Below are positions 44,454 through 53,549 of a stretch of DNA of 64,000 nt, one piece after another. Source of the stretch: Alloacidobacterium dinghuense (GTDB taxonomy: Bacteria; Acidobacteriota; Terriglobia; Terriglobales; Acidobacteriaceae); the NCBI RefSeq assembly GCF_014274465.1, contig NZ_CP060394.1:744001-808000 (forward strand). The letters are read 5' to 3'. Position 1 is the first letter of the stretch. The number at the start of each line of letters is the position of its first letter. The notes beneath the pieces were generated by a model. The model was not told where the DNA came from. It searched no databases and was given only the letters and a program-made list of their open reading frames with translations. The position numbers and the translations under genes are program-made.

Positions 44454-44764
44454 GAGAGTTCAAACCCTCCCCCTATTTTTCTAAATTCGCCATTTTCAAT
44501 TACTTACGCGGAGCATGGTTGTAAGTTATTTAGAATCAATCGATTATTTTCTAAATTCGCGATTCTAAATAGCTTATTATTTATTCGCCGGTTGCGGAAG
44601 AGCATTTCTTAAACGCCCTCAGAGGAAATTAGCCCCTATATTCAGGATAGCGGATCTGGAAGAAAAACACGCCAAATACAGAGCCTTAGAAGTGATTGAT
44701 AAGGCAGGGGATAGAAGAATTGTTTCTTGTCAGGGGCTTGACAAGGCGACGGCGGTCTCTGATT
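44454..44764. other. AT-rich intergenic region with hairpin
   Basis: This convergent gap has no gene. It holds the AT-rich repeat at 44474-44577 described separately; the rest has no feature I can support. Confidence 0.5.
44474..44577. repeat. TTTTCTAAATTCGC direct and inverted repeat
   Basis: Two 33-bp imperfect direct copies (44474-44506 and 44544-44576) share TTTTCTAAATTCGC. Between them TAAGTTATTTAGAATC (44522-44537) is the reverse complement, with one G-T pair, of GATTCTAAATAGCTTA (44561-44576), forming a 16-bp stem over a 23-base loop. Related TAAGTTATTGAAAA motifs lie at 33156-33240. Confidence 0.6.
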
Positions 44765-46558
44765 TCAAACTTCGAGGCCAATCGAGCGCATCAGCTTCAG
44801 GGCGTTTGTCGTCTGCACGATGCCCGGGGTCAGCTTGTAATCGAAACGCAGCTGTCCATCCTCAAGATGATCCGAAAAATGGTAGTTTGCAGCGTGATCG
44901 GCCATGTCGTCAGCGATCTTGGCCAACGCCAGATCGTGCGTGGTGATGAGGCCGATCGCTCCCCGCGCCAGTAGATGACGCACGAACGACTCGGTGCCGA
45001 CGCGGCGGTCATGGGAGTTTGTTCCAGAGAGCAGCTCATCAAGCAGAAAGAGAATCGGCACGCCGCCTTCAGTCATTTCGTCGATGGTTTTCAGCCGCAG
45101 AATTTCGGCGTAAAAGCGCGAAAGGCCGCCTTGCAGCGAATCGAGTATGCAGATCGATGCTGCAACTGCCAGATGCGAGAGTTTCAGCTGGCGCGCGCAT
45201 ATGGGCGCTCCCGCCTGGGCGAGAACCACATTGATTCCAACGCAGCGAATGAAGGTGCTTTTGCCCGCCATATTCGGCCCGCTGATGACGATCAGTTGCA
45301 GATTGTGGTCGAGCGCGAGATCATTTGCGACGCTCTTGCCTCGCGGCAGCAACGGATGCGCCATCGCCTCAGAGTGAAGGAACGGTCCCTGCTCGACGAA
45401 CTCCGGGAAAATATCCGCTGGGTGTTCGTAGGCGTAGCAACCGAGGGAGGTTAGAGCTTCCACCTCGCCCGTGACTTCGATCCATCGGCGAACATTGGCT
45501 CCGTGCAGGGCACGCCACGCTTCGATGGCGAGCACCCATTGCGGTGTCCAGAAGACGAAGAGGTCGAGGACCTTGACCATCCAGTGCTCATGCGAATCGA
45601 GCCAGATGACGCGCTTGCTCAGGCGGCGAATTGCATGCGATGGATACATCGCATGCGAGCGCAGTCCTTTTTGCAGATCTGTGAGCTGACGTGAGGTAAA
45701 TTGCGCGGCTTCGATTTCCTTTACGACCGAGGCCAGAATATCGAGATTGTGAGATGCCTCATCGATTTTGCCAATGGCAAGCTTTACTCGCGGGTGAAGC
45801 TTGTAGGTGATGGCGAGATTCAGCAGGCTCACTGTGAGTGCCGCAATCCCCCAGTCCCATAGAAACCAGGCGGCAATGCTCGCAATCCAGCACGCGGCCA
45901 GCAATGGCAGAACGATTCGAAGAGCCCGATACGCCTCGAGGCGCGTTTTCGATTCGCTCCATGCAATCAGCGACTCGGGGTGAACTCCGACGCGAACGTC
46001 TTCGCCTGCGAGCGCCAGGCACTCGCGGAAATCAAGCTTGGGAGCAAGCTCCTGAATGGACTCGCGGCGCAGCGCGATCTCTTCGAGCGAAGCTCGGTCG
46101 AGCAGCCATGCGGCGAGCGTGCTCTCGCCTGCGCGGGTGCGCGCCGTGCAAAGCAGTTCAAAGAGGCCGCCTTTGCCGAAGATGTCGAGATCGCGCGCAT
46201 AGGGATGTGAGGGATCAAGATATTGCTCGCCCGTCTGTCCGGTGCCGGCCCAGCGGTCTTCGAGACGCGCAACGCCCTGTTCGTAGAAGCTTCGCAGACG
46301 CGTGCATCGGCGCAGTGAGCGAAGTACGCGCTCGTGCCACACAAACACCGCTACAAGCACTACGATCGGGATGAAGACGTAGGCAATTTGGGTGGTGTGA
46401 TATTTCGCAAGCCAAACGGTAAGGATGACCGTGATAGAGACGACTGTGAGTTTCGCGCCTGCGAGGAGCCTGTCGCGCTGTTCATGACGCGCGATGGCGG
46501 TGGCGAGGTTATTGATTCGCGAAAGATATTCGTCTTTTGGGGGAGGCATTTGACCCAT
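44765..46558 (-). CDS. Membrane-anchored MutS-family ATPase
   Basis: A 597-residue protein. The last 170 residues are the MutS ATPase/dimerisation domain, with Walker A GPNMAGKST near 427, Walker B in LFLLDELLSGT and the signature histidine in GLITTHDLAL. The N-terminus has two helices (VVSITVILTVWLA; YVFIPIVVLVAVFV), and the middle has another membrane hairpin (LPLLAACWIASIAAWFL; IAALTVSLLNLAITY), in place of the mismatch-recognition domain. A core MutS lever-like helical part lies between. Not a canonical MutS or MutS2. ATG 46558 is chosen over 46618, which would lie in the padR promoter. Role unknown. Confidence 0.85.
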   Translation of the reverse strand: MGQMPPPKDEYLSRINNLATAIARHEQRDRLLAGAKLTVVSITVILTVWLAKYHTTQIAYVFIPIVVLVAVFVWHERVLRSLRRCTRLRSFYEQGVARLEDRWAGTGQTGEQYLDPSHPYARDLDIFGKGGLFELLCTARTRAGESTLAAWLLDRASLEEIALRRESIQELAPKLDFRECLALAGEDVRVGVHPESLIAWSESKTRLEAYRALRIVLPLLAACWIASIAAWFLWDWGIAALTVSLLNLAITYKLHPRVKLAIGKIDEASHNLDILASVVKEIEAAQFTSRQLTDLQKGLRSHAMYPSHAIRRLSKRVIWLDSHEHWMVKVLDLFVFWTPQWVLAIEAWRALHGANVRRWIEVTGEVEALTSLGCYAYEHPADIFPEFVEQGPFLHSEAMAHPLLPRGKSVANDLALDHNLQLIVISGPNMAGKSTFIRCVGINVVLAQAGAPICARQLKLSHLAVAASICILDSLQGGLSRFYAEILRLKTIDEMTEGGVPILFLLDELLSGTNSHDRRVGTESFVRHLLARGAIGLITTHDLALAKIADDMADHAANYHFSDHLEDGQLRFDYKLTPGIVQTTNALKLMRSIGLEV

Positions 46559-46590
46559 TATCGCAAGTGACGGGTCAATATTCTTGTCGC

Positions 46591-46618
46591 TTGACAGATC
46601 CGCATGTAGCGCTAGCAT
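46591..46618 (+). promoter_or_regulatory. Putative promoter of padR-ADOP
   Basis: TTGACA (46591-46596), a 16-bp spacer and TAGCAT (46613-46618). The predicted start site is one or two bases before ATG 46627, so the message would be leaderless. The sequence GCATATGTTGCTATGACATAT overlapping the start has half-sites CATAT and ATATG, a possible PadR binding site. Confidence 0.45.
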
Positions 46619-46626
46619 ATGTTGCT

Positions 46627-46980
46627 ATGACATATATGGGTGCGCAAGTCTTCGACCGTGAGCTGAAAAAGGGAAGCGCCGAGTTGCTGATTCTTTCTTT
46701 GATTGAGCACAAAGCGAGGCACGGCTACGAGATCAGCAAGTTGATTGAAGAGCGCTCGGGCGGTGTGCTTAAGTTCAACGTCGCTTCGTTTTATCCGTTG
46801 CTGTATCGGCTTGAGGAGCGCGGCCTGATTGCAGGACGTTGGGTGGAAAAAGCGGGCCAGCGCCGTCGGCGGTATTACCGCCTGACGGCGCAGGGGAAGG
46901 AAGTACTGAAAACACAGCGGGCAACCTGGCTCGATTTCGTAAACGCAATCCACCGCATCACGGAGGCGGAAAATGCCTGA
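46627..46980 (+). CDS. PadR-family transcriptional regulator
   Basis: A 117-residue winged-helix repressor. The helix-turn-helix and wing occupy LLILSLIEHKARHGYEISKL to RRRYYRLTAQGKEVL, and the C-terminal helix dimerises. The core VASFYPLLYRLEERGLIAGR is diagnostic for PadR. The ATG at 46627 or 46636 is the likely start; the frame to 46537 lacks support. No Shine-Dalgarno sequence precedes it. Its stop overlaps the ADOP permease start by eight bases, so it very probably regulates that gene. Confidence 0.9.
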   Translation: MTYMGAQVFDRELKKGSAELLILSLIEHKARHGYEISKLIEERSGGVLKFNVASFYPLLYRLEERGLIAGRWVEKAGQRRRRYYRLTAQGKEVLKTQRATWLDFVNAIHRITEAENA

Positions 46981-49720
46981 TTGGCCGAAGGAAATACGCG
47001 CTGCCATTGCCGGGCTCAATCTTGAGCCAACGCGCGAAGCCGATGTTGTTGAAGAGCTGAGCCAGCACCTGCGCGACCGTTATGAGGAAATGCTGGCGAA
47101 GGGAGTAGATGCGAATCAGGCGTATCAAACGCTGCACTCCGAACTTGAAGACAGGCGACTGTTGAAAGGACTGGCGAGCACCGTAGCGCGAGAGCGCGAG
47201 CCATTGGCTGCAGGAAGCACCGGGCAGGCGAAGTTTCTTGGCGGCATCGGCAGAGATCTGCGCTATGCGATGCGCCAGCTTAGGCAAAGCCCTGGATTTG
47301 CGATTGTCGCCATCCTCTCGCTTGCGCTAGGCGTTGGCGCGAACACGGCTGTCTTTCAGCTGCTCGACGCGGTGCGTCTGCGTCTGTTGCCGGTAAAGCA
47401 TCCGGAGCAACTGGTTGCGGTGCGCATCACGAACGCAACTAACGGTCGGACTGGAAACTTCCAGTCGGACCATGCGGACCTGACGTTTGGCGTCTGGAAT
47501 CTGCTGCGCGCGCAGCAGGCGGGATTCTCAAGCATTGCGGCATGGTCGTCAGCTGGGCGCAATCTTAGCGAGGGAGGCGAGGCGCGCAACGCGAATACGT
47601 TGATGGTCAGCGGTGATTTCTTTCCGATGCTGGGTCTTCAACCGCTCATCGGGAGATTGCTGTCACCATCGGATGACTATCGTGGATGTGGCGCGCAGGG
47701 AGCGGTTCTCAGCTACGGCTTCTGGCAGAGGGCGTATGGTGGCCATGACTCGGTGCTGGGCTCGAAGATCACGCTCGACAGGCAGATATTCCAGGTGATT
47801 GGCGTGACGCTGCCGTCATTTCATGGTGTGGATGTGGGCAGGGACTTCGATGTCGCCATAGCCATGTGCTCTGAGCCAGTGTTCTCGGGAAAGGACTCGT
47901 GGACTGACAGCTCACAAACATGGTGGCTTGCTGTGATTGGCCGACTCAAACCGGGGTGGAAAATCGAGAGCGCATCGGCGCAGCTGAAGACGATCTCTCC
48001 CGGGATTTTTGCGGCGACCTTGCCTGCGCAGTTCGACCCAATTGACAAGAAGGAGTACCTGCGTTTCCAGCTTGGCGCGTTGTGCGCGGATAACGGCGTG
48101 TCGTCTCTCCGCGGCGGTAAGCGCGACCCGCTGACGATTCTGATGGGGTTGTCGGGTCTGGTTCTGCTGCTTGCCTGTGCCAATCTCGCCAATCTTCTGC
48201 TGGCGCGCGCCAGCGCACGGCAGCGGGAAATGGCGCTGCGGCTCACGCTGGGGGCATCGCGTGCGCGTCTGATGCGGCAAGTGCTGGCGGAGAGCCTGCT
48301 GCTGGCAATCTTTGGGACTTTAGTGGGCGTGTGTCTTGCGCAAGTGTTGAGCCGCGGTTTGATCTCCATGCTGACTTCGAGTGGGAACAGCATTTTCCTC
48401 GACATGACGCCTGATTGGCGCGTGTTCGGGTTTGCTGCGGGGCTGGCGATCTTCACCTGTATTCTTTTCGGACTGACTCCGGCGCTGCAAGCATCGCATA
48501 CGGATCCGGGATCTGCCATGAAAGCGAATGGCCGCGGCGTGACGTCGGGGCGCCATCACTTTGCCCTGCGCCGTTTCCTGGTTGTGTCGCAGGTGGCGCT
48601 CTCTTTGGTGTTGCTGGTAGGAGCGCTGCTGTTTGCCAGAAGCTTCCGCAATCTGATGACGGTGGACACAGGCTTTGAGCAGGATCATGTTCTCGTCGCC
48701 GGCTTTGACTTTTCGCCACTACAAATTCCGATGGAGCGGCGTGCGGCTTTCAATCGGGAACTGAACGAGCGCATGCGCGCGATTCCGGGTGTTCAATCGG
48801 TGGCCGGAGTGTTCATCGTACCGATCAGTCACAGCGGATGGGACAACAACATTGACGTTCCCGGCGGTCCGCAGCGGCAGGACACACAATTCAATTCGGT
48901 CTCAGCAGGCTACTTTCAAACGATGCGGGTGCCGATGCTCGCGGGGCGCGATTTCAACGAGTCCGACTTGCCCAATTCGCCGCGTGTGGCCATTGTGAAT
49001 GAGACGTTTGCCAGGAAATTTTTTGCGGGCGCCAATCCCGTTGGCAAGGTGGTCGACGATGCGGGTAAGCCGGACCAGACTTACCAGATTGTCGGCCTGG
49101 TGAAGGACATGAAGTACCACACGCTGCGGGAGGACTTCAAGCCGATCATCTTTGTCGCCACTTCACAGGAGAAGGAGCCAGGGGAAGGGCAGACTTTTGT
49201 GATTCGCTCGAACGAGTTGACGGAGTCGCTTGTTGCCGAAGTCAAGCGCGTTGCGCAGGCGATGAATCCGGCAATGGTGCTGAACTTTTCGACGTTCAGG
49301 GCTCAGGTGCGGGATGATTTGATGGGAGAGCGGCTGATGGCCACGCTCACAGGCTTCTTCGGAGTGCTGGCGATCGTTCTCGCCATGATAGGGATTTACG
49401 GGGTGATTTCCTACATGGTGCTTCGTCGCCGGAATGAGATTGGCGTTCGCATGGCGCTTGGCGCTGCACGGACGCGAATTCTGCTGATGGTCTTGAGGGA
49501 ATCGCTGATCCTGCTGGCGATTGGTGCGGTGATTGGAACTGGACTCGCTTTGGCAGCCGGCGTGGCTGCTGCTTCCATGCTGTATGGATTGAAGGCGCAT
49601 GATCCGCTGACGCTCGGTGCGTCACTGGTGTGTCTGGCTGTGATCGTAATTATCGCCAGCTTCATCCCTGCCCGCCAGGCAGCTACAGTCGATCCGATGG
49701 TGGTGCTGCGCGAAGAGTAG
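46973..49720 (+). CDS. ADOP-family ABC transporter permease with PadR partner
   Basis: A 915-residue ADOP permease. Residues 1-90 form the soluble helical head (READVVEELSQHLRDRYEEM). An FtsX helix lies at LSLALGVGANTAVFQLLD, then a periplasmic MacB-PCD region, an FtsX helix block near 390-490 (LLACANLANLLLARASARQR; LRLTLGASRARLMRQVLAE), and a second module ending in GIYGVISYMVLRRRNEIGVR and MALGAARTRILLMVL. Length and duplicated layout match the first ADOP in the window, yet sequence identity is modest. ATG 46973 lies inside the padR 3-prime end. No ATPase is adjacent. Substrate unknown. Confidence 0.92.
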   Translation: MPDWPKEIRAAIAGLNLEPTREADVVEELSQHLRDRYEEMLAKGVDANQAYQTLHSELEDRRLLKGLASTVAREREPLAAGSTGQAKFLGGIGRDLRYAMRQLRQSPGFAIVAILSLALGVGANTAVFQLLDAVRLRLLPVKHPEQLVAVRITNATNGRTGNFQSDHADLTFGVWNLLRAQQAGFSSIAAWSSAGRNLSEGGEARNANTLMVSGDFFPMLGLQPLIGRLLSPSDDYRGCGAQGAVLSYGFWQRAYGGHDSVLGSKITLDRQIFQVIGVTLPSFHGVDVGRDFDVAIAMCSEPVFSGKDSWTDSSQTWWLAVIGRLKPGWKIESASAQLKTISPGIFAATLPAQFDPIDKKEYLRFQLGALCADNGVSSLRGGKRDPLTILMGLSGLVLLLACANLANLLLARASARQREMALRLTLGASRARLMRQVLAESLLLAIFGTLVGVCLAQVLSRGLISMLTSSGNSIFLDMTPDWRVFGFAAGLAIFTCILFGLTPALQASHTDPGSAMKANGRGVTSGRHHFALRRFLVVSQVALSLVLLVGALLFARSFRNLMTVDTGFEQDHVLVAGFDFSPLQIPMERRAAFNRELNERMRAIPGVQSVAGVFIVPISHSGWDNNIDVPGGPQRQDTQFNSVSAGYFQTMRVPMLAGRDFNESDLPNSPRVAIVNETFARKFFAGANPVGKVVDDAGKPDQTYQIVGLVKDMKYHTLREDFKPIIFVATSQEKEPGEGQTFVIRSNELTESLVAEVKRVAQAMNPAMVLNFSTFRAQVRDDLMGERLMATLTGFFGVLAIVLAMIGIYGVISYMVLRRRNEIGVRMALGAARTRILLMVLRESLILLAIGAVIGTGLALAAGVAAASMLYGLKAHDPLTLGASLVCLAVIVIIASFIPARQAATVDPMVVLREE

Positions 49721-49759
49721 CAAACGGTCTCCCTGGATCGTGAGCAGGGAGCCGTTTGC
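49720..49759. terminator. Convergent hairpin between ADOP and cold-shock gene
   Basis: GCAAACGGTCTCCCTG and CAGGGAGCCGTTTGC pair over a nine-base loop with a single bulge (15 bp). It lies in the 58-bp gap between two convergent genes. Neither strand has a long T-run, so it may act as a transcript barrier or as a weak terminator. Confidence 0.55.
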
Positions 49760-49778
49760 AGAAGAAGTTGTGTAGAGT

Positions 49779-49985
49779 CTAGGCGTTGCGTGTTACGTTG
49801 GCCGCGTTCAGCCCTTTTGGCCCCTGCTGGCACTCGAACTCCACTGCTTCACCCTCATTTAACGTCTTGTATCCATTGTCCAGAATCGCAGAGAAGTGAA
49901 CGAAAACATCCTCTCCGGTCGAACGCTGGATAAACCCATAGCCCTTAGCTCCATTGAACCACTTCACAACACCATGCTCTTTCAC
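49779..49985 (-). CDS. CspA-family cold-shock protein
   Basis: A 68-residue OB-fold nucleic-acid chaperone. It has RNP1 as KGYGFIQR (K/S-G-F/Y-G-F-I) and RNP2 as VFVHFSAI, with the start [17 protein letters not shown]. The GTG at 49985 is preferred: AAGGAG lies five bases upstream, while the ATG between them (GATG) is out of frame and the 16-residue extension is unlike the family. No neighbour is cotranscribed. The long upstream gap suggests an untranslated leader, as in many cold-shock genes. Confidence 0.92.
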   Translation of the reverse strand: MKEHGVVKWFNGAKGYGFIQRSTGEDVFVHFSAILDNGYKTLNEGEAVEFECQQGPKGLNAANVTRNA

Positions 49986-50345
49986 ATCTACTCCTTTCCG
50001 CTTTTGCTCCAGAAATACCCCTGTAAACACCAAGAGCCGCCGTTACTGCATCGGCAGCTCAACGCATTGACACTGATTTCCTGGAGAGTAAAACCACAAA
50101 ACAAACAAAATGGCCTTCCAACAGATAACGATTCGGCCGAAAATCGGTCTAATCGTCCCTATGTTATGGCAGGAAACAGTTTTGGAAGCAAGTAAAAAAT
50201 GTGTTGTAAATGCAGGAGTTGCACGTTGTTACGAGAGGACAATGTACCGCGGTAACCAAAAGTATCTTCTACGGGCCGATGAAGGGTAGGACAGGGCCGA
50301 ACTTGTACCCCTCCAGGTTTGGTAGTCTCGCAATAAGCAAGATAT
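49986..50345. other. Leader/intergenic region of the cold-shock gene
   Basis: This gap separates the divergent cold-shock and BrkB genes. The 200 bp next to the cold-shock gene could be a 5-prime untranslated leader. No convincing -35/-10 pair or coding frame was found in it. Confidence 0.4.
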
Positions 50346-51275
50346 ATGCCCCCAGCCTTTCAAATCAAACAACAGGACACTCAATCCTCGGCCGGGTCGC
50401 TCGCCAAGGTATTCTCTGGATCGCTCCTCTGGAAGCAGATTACCTCACTGGTGAAGTACTTGACGCAGACCGAAGTGCACACCTACGCTTTCAGTGTCGC
50501 GGCGAATGCCATTCTGTCGCTTTTCCCATTCATCGTAATGATGTTCACGGTTGCGCGTCGCGTCTTCCACTCCCAAGCCATGGTCGACGTCATTGGAGAC
50601 ATGTTGCGCTACTTTTTGCCGGCAAATCAGGACTTTGTCGTGCGCAATATGAGCCTCCTGGTCAATCCACGTGGAAATGTGCAGATCGCCTCGGTTGTCA
50701 TGCTGCTTATTTCCTCTACAGGCGTTTTTCTGCCGCTGGAAGTGGCTCTGAATCGAGTATGGGGTGTCAACAAGAATCGGTCCTACTGGATGAATCAGTT
50801 GGTCTCCATCGGATTGGCCCTGGCTGTCGGCCTGCTGGCGATTACTTCTATCGCACTCACCGCAACGCAGAACAGGGTTCTCGGAATATTCTTCTTCGGA
50901 AAGACAAACAACGTCGTTTATTCGTTCTTTGAGCACGCATTTTTGCAGATTTCTGCCGCTTTTCTGAGCGTAGCGATATTTTTCGTTATCTACTGGGTCT
51001 TGCCCAATCGCAAACTGCCAGTAAGCGCCGTGCTGCCTGCAGGAATTGTTACTGGGCTCATTTGGGAAGGAGCTAAGGTGATCTATGTAAAGGTGCTGCC
51101 CTGGCTTGACCTGCGTTCCGTCTATGGACCCTTTTCGGTGTCGGTCAGCCTTATGATGTGGGCCTTTCTCACAGGATTGCTGTTGCTTGCCGGGGCGCAA
51201 TCTTCCGCGACTAGATATACCCTCCGTTTAGCGCACCAGGCCGACGTTGAAGCCGCGCAAAAAGCAGAAAACTGA
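50346..51275 (+). CDS. YihY/BrkB-family inner membrane protein
   Basis: A 309-residue protein with six hydrophobic helices of the YihY/UPF0761/BrkB group. The family region SVAANAILSLFPFIVMMFTV is near residues 50-70, with VMLLISSTGVFLPLEVALNR and WEGAKVIYVKVLPWLDLRSV, the latter a BrkB signature with YGPFSVSVSLMMW following. Once thought to be RNase BN, the family has no proven activity. ATG 50346 has no strong ribosome-binding site. Its stop is 76 bp before the likely start of the phosphatase gene, whose reading frame overlaps its end. Confidence 0.88.
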   Translation: MPPAFQIKQQDTQSSAGSLAKVFSGSLLWKQITSLVKYLTQTEVHTYAFSVAANAILSLFPFIVMMFTVARRVFHSQAMVDVIGDMLRYFLPANQDFVVRNMSLLVNPRGNVQIASVVMLLISSTGVFLPLEVALNRVWGVNKNRSYWMNQLVSIGLALAVGLLAITSIALTATQNRVLGIFFFGKTNNVVYSFFEHAFLQISAAFLSVAIFFVIYWVLPNRKLPVSAVLPAGIVTGLIWEGAKVIYVKVLPWLDLRSVYGPFSVSVSLMMWAFLTGLLLLAGAQSSATRYTLRLAHQADVEAAQKAEN

Positions 51276-51351
51276 GGCTCTTTTCCGGAACGTACAGCAG
51301 TCGCGCTACACTCAAGCAGAGCGTTCGGGCGAAGCAACAGCGAATAAATCC

Positions 51352-53532
51352 ATGGGACAAGTCAGAAATTTTGAGGCTCGCGTCTTCCGCGCACTTCATC
51401 GCGAGCCGCCTCAGAGCAAGGTGCATCGCCTTGCCTTCTGGCTGCTGATCATTTATCTGGCATTGATCCCGGAGCGCCTTCTGCCCGGCAACGCGGGAGC
51501 CTTCTTCCAGTGGGTCAGCTTTTTCATTCTCCTGTTGCTGCTGGCGTTCTGCATCCCCCTGGTTTGGCGATGGATCTTCGGTCGCTTTCTCTGGAAGCTG
51601 CGCAACCGGCTCATCGTTAACTACCTGCTGATGGGGCTGACGCCGGTGGTGCTCTTCGTCCTCCTGGCGTTAATCGCCCTGTACGGATTCAGCGGGCAAT
51701 TCGCGATCTTTGCCGCGGCATCCGCGATTGATGCGCAAATGGAACGCTACGGCGCCGAGAATCGCGCTTTTTGCGTGCACGTAGCGCACTTTCTTGCCAC
51801 CCATCCTGGGAGCAAGACCATTTCGCCTCCTCCTGAACTGGAGAGCACAGCGCCCGGCAAGGGTGACGCCAACCTACGTCTTGCAGCGTTTCAGGACGGC
51901 AAGGCCATTCCCATCGTCCCCGCTGAACTTCAGGCCGACATCCCCGAAGTTCCCTCGTGGGCTCAGAACCACTTCCGCAGCGCAGTCCTCGACAACGGAA
52001 GGCTTTACCTCCGTGCAATCAACATGCAGACAGTCGACGGCCACACGACAACCGTGATCACCAGCGCTCTGGTCGATAAGGCGGGCCTTGATGAGGCCGC
52101 TCATGGAATCGGCAGAATCGAGGTCCTGCCAAACCTCCCTATGAGTGAAGAGACCTCTGCTGGCGGTGAGCAAGCCCGAGTGGTCCTTAGCAAGCCATCA
52201 CCGCCGGGAATCAAGGCGAAGATCAATCAGCATGAGCTGACTCGCGAGGAGATTCGCGCCAGCTCGATTACAGGCGGCACTTTGCCTTCCGCGCAGAGTT
52301 TCTATGATATTCCGATTACTTTCTACGCCCCGCTCGGAACAACCGACTGGGCGACGGGTAAAACCCACAACACGCCGACGATTGTGACTTCGCGCCCGTC
52401 ACTGCTTTACCAGCGCCTCTTCATCACTTCGCTGCAGATCGCCACCGTGGTGCAGGACATCCTGATCGCCATCGCCGCCTTCTTCGCTGTGCTTGAGCTG
52501 ATCGCCTTTATTATGGCCGTGCGTCTCAATCGCACCATTACGCGGTCGGTGAATGATCTCTATGACGCGACCATAGAAATTGACCAAGGAAATCTTGTCC
52601 ACCGCATTAAGGTCACGCGCAACGACCAGCTTGCGGCCCTGAGCCGCTCATTTAATCGCATGTCGTACTCGCTCGAGCGCCTGCTCGCTGAGCAGCGCGA
52701 AAAAGAGCGCCTCCAGGGCGAACTCGCCATCGCTCAGGAGGTTCAGGCGAACCTCTTTCCACAGGGAGCCATCTCGCTTCCCATGCTCGAATTGCACGGT
52801 GCCTGCTATCCCGCGCGTACCGTCAGTGGCGATTATTATGATTTCCTCACCTTTGACGATTCCAGCCTGGGACTTGCGCTGGGCGACATCAGCGGTAAGG
52901 GCATCTCCGCCGCCTTGCTGATGGCAACGCTGCACTCCGCCGTGCGCGCCTATCGCTATGCCGGCGAAGAGATGGTATCGGTTGGAAATCAATTCAGCGC
53001 CATGGCTGCTGAAAAGATCGGTGCAATCAACGGCTCAAACGGAAACAGCAATGGCAGCGATCCATTTCTCAAGCCAGCAAGGATTCTCGCGCAGCTCAAT
53101 CGCCATCTCTATCGTAGTACCCAGCCGGAAAAATACGCCACGCTTTTCCTCGCACACTATGACGGCCATACCAGCCAGCTCACATATTCCTGTGGAGGCC
53201 AGCTTCCTCCGCTGATCCTGCGCTGCGATAACAGTGTGACGCAGCTGGGCTGCGGCGGAACAGTCGTAGGTCTGCTCGAGAATCCAAGCTACGATCAGGG
53301 CGTGGAGAGGCTGATGAGCGGCGACATCCTCATTGCCTACAGCGACGGCGTTACCGAGCCGGAAAATGACTTCGGCGAATTCGGAGAGGATCGCCTGATT
53401 GATGTGGTGCGGCGTCATCGCCACATGCCGCTCGATGCCATTTCCGAGCAGGTGATGCAGTCTCTGCGCAACTGGATTGGCGGCCAGGAGCAGCCGGACG
53501 ACATCACGCTGGTTCTCGCGCGTCAGCGTTAG
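51352..53532 (+). CDS. HAMP-SpoIIE phosphatase (RsbU-like) with periplasmic sensor
   Basis: A 726-residue membrane signalling protein. Three or four N-terminal helices (FWLLIIYLALIPERLLP; FILLLLLAFCIPLVWRW; VLFVLLALIALYGF) precede a periplasmic region of about 250 residues, then helix IAAFFAVLELIAFIMAV, HAMP (RTITRSVNDLYDATIEID, continuing to LSRSFNRM), a coiled coil and a PP2C-like SpoIIE domain. The domain has VSGDYYDF with its metal Asp and LGDISGKGISAALLMA, and ends with DDITLVL. It should dephosphorylate an anti-sigma antagonist, but none is nearby. ATG 51352 is chosen because the longer frame starts inside brkB. Confidence 0.88.
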   Translation: MGQVRNFEARVFRALHREPPQSKVHRLAFWLLIIYLALIPERLLPGNAGAFFQWVSFFILLLLLAFCIPLVWRWIFGRFLWKLRNRLIVNYLLMGLTPVVLFVLLALIALYGFSGQFAIFAAASAIDAQMERYGAENRAFCVHVAHFLATHPGSKTISPPPELESTAPGKGDANLRLAAFQDGKAIPIVPAELQADIPEVPSWAQNHFRSAVLDNGRLYLRAINMQTVDGHTTTVITSALVDKAGLDEAAHGIGRIEVLPNLPMSEETSAGGEQARVVLSKPSPPGIKAKINQHELTREEIRASSITGGTLPSAQSFYDIPITFYAPLGTTDWATGKTHNTPTIVTSRPSLLYQRLFITSLQIATVVQDILIAIAAFFAVLELIAFIMAVRLNRTITRSVNDLYDATIEIDQGNLVHRIKVTRNDQLAALSRSFNRMSYSLERLLAEQREKERLQGELAIAQEVQANLFPQGAISLPMLELHGACYPARTVSGDYYDFLTFDDSSLGLALGDISGKGISAALLMATLHSAVRAYRYAGEEMVSVGNQFSAMAAEKIGAINGSNGNSNGSDPFLKPARILAQLNRHLYRSTQPEKYATLFLAHYDGHTSQLTYSCGGQLPPLILRCDNSVTQLGCGGTVVGLLENPSYDQGVERLMSGDILIAYSDGVTEPENDFGEFGEDRLIDVVRRHRHMPLDAISEQVMQSLRNWIGGQEQPDDITLVLARQR

Positions 53533-53549
53533 GGGTAGCCAGACAAATT

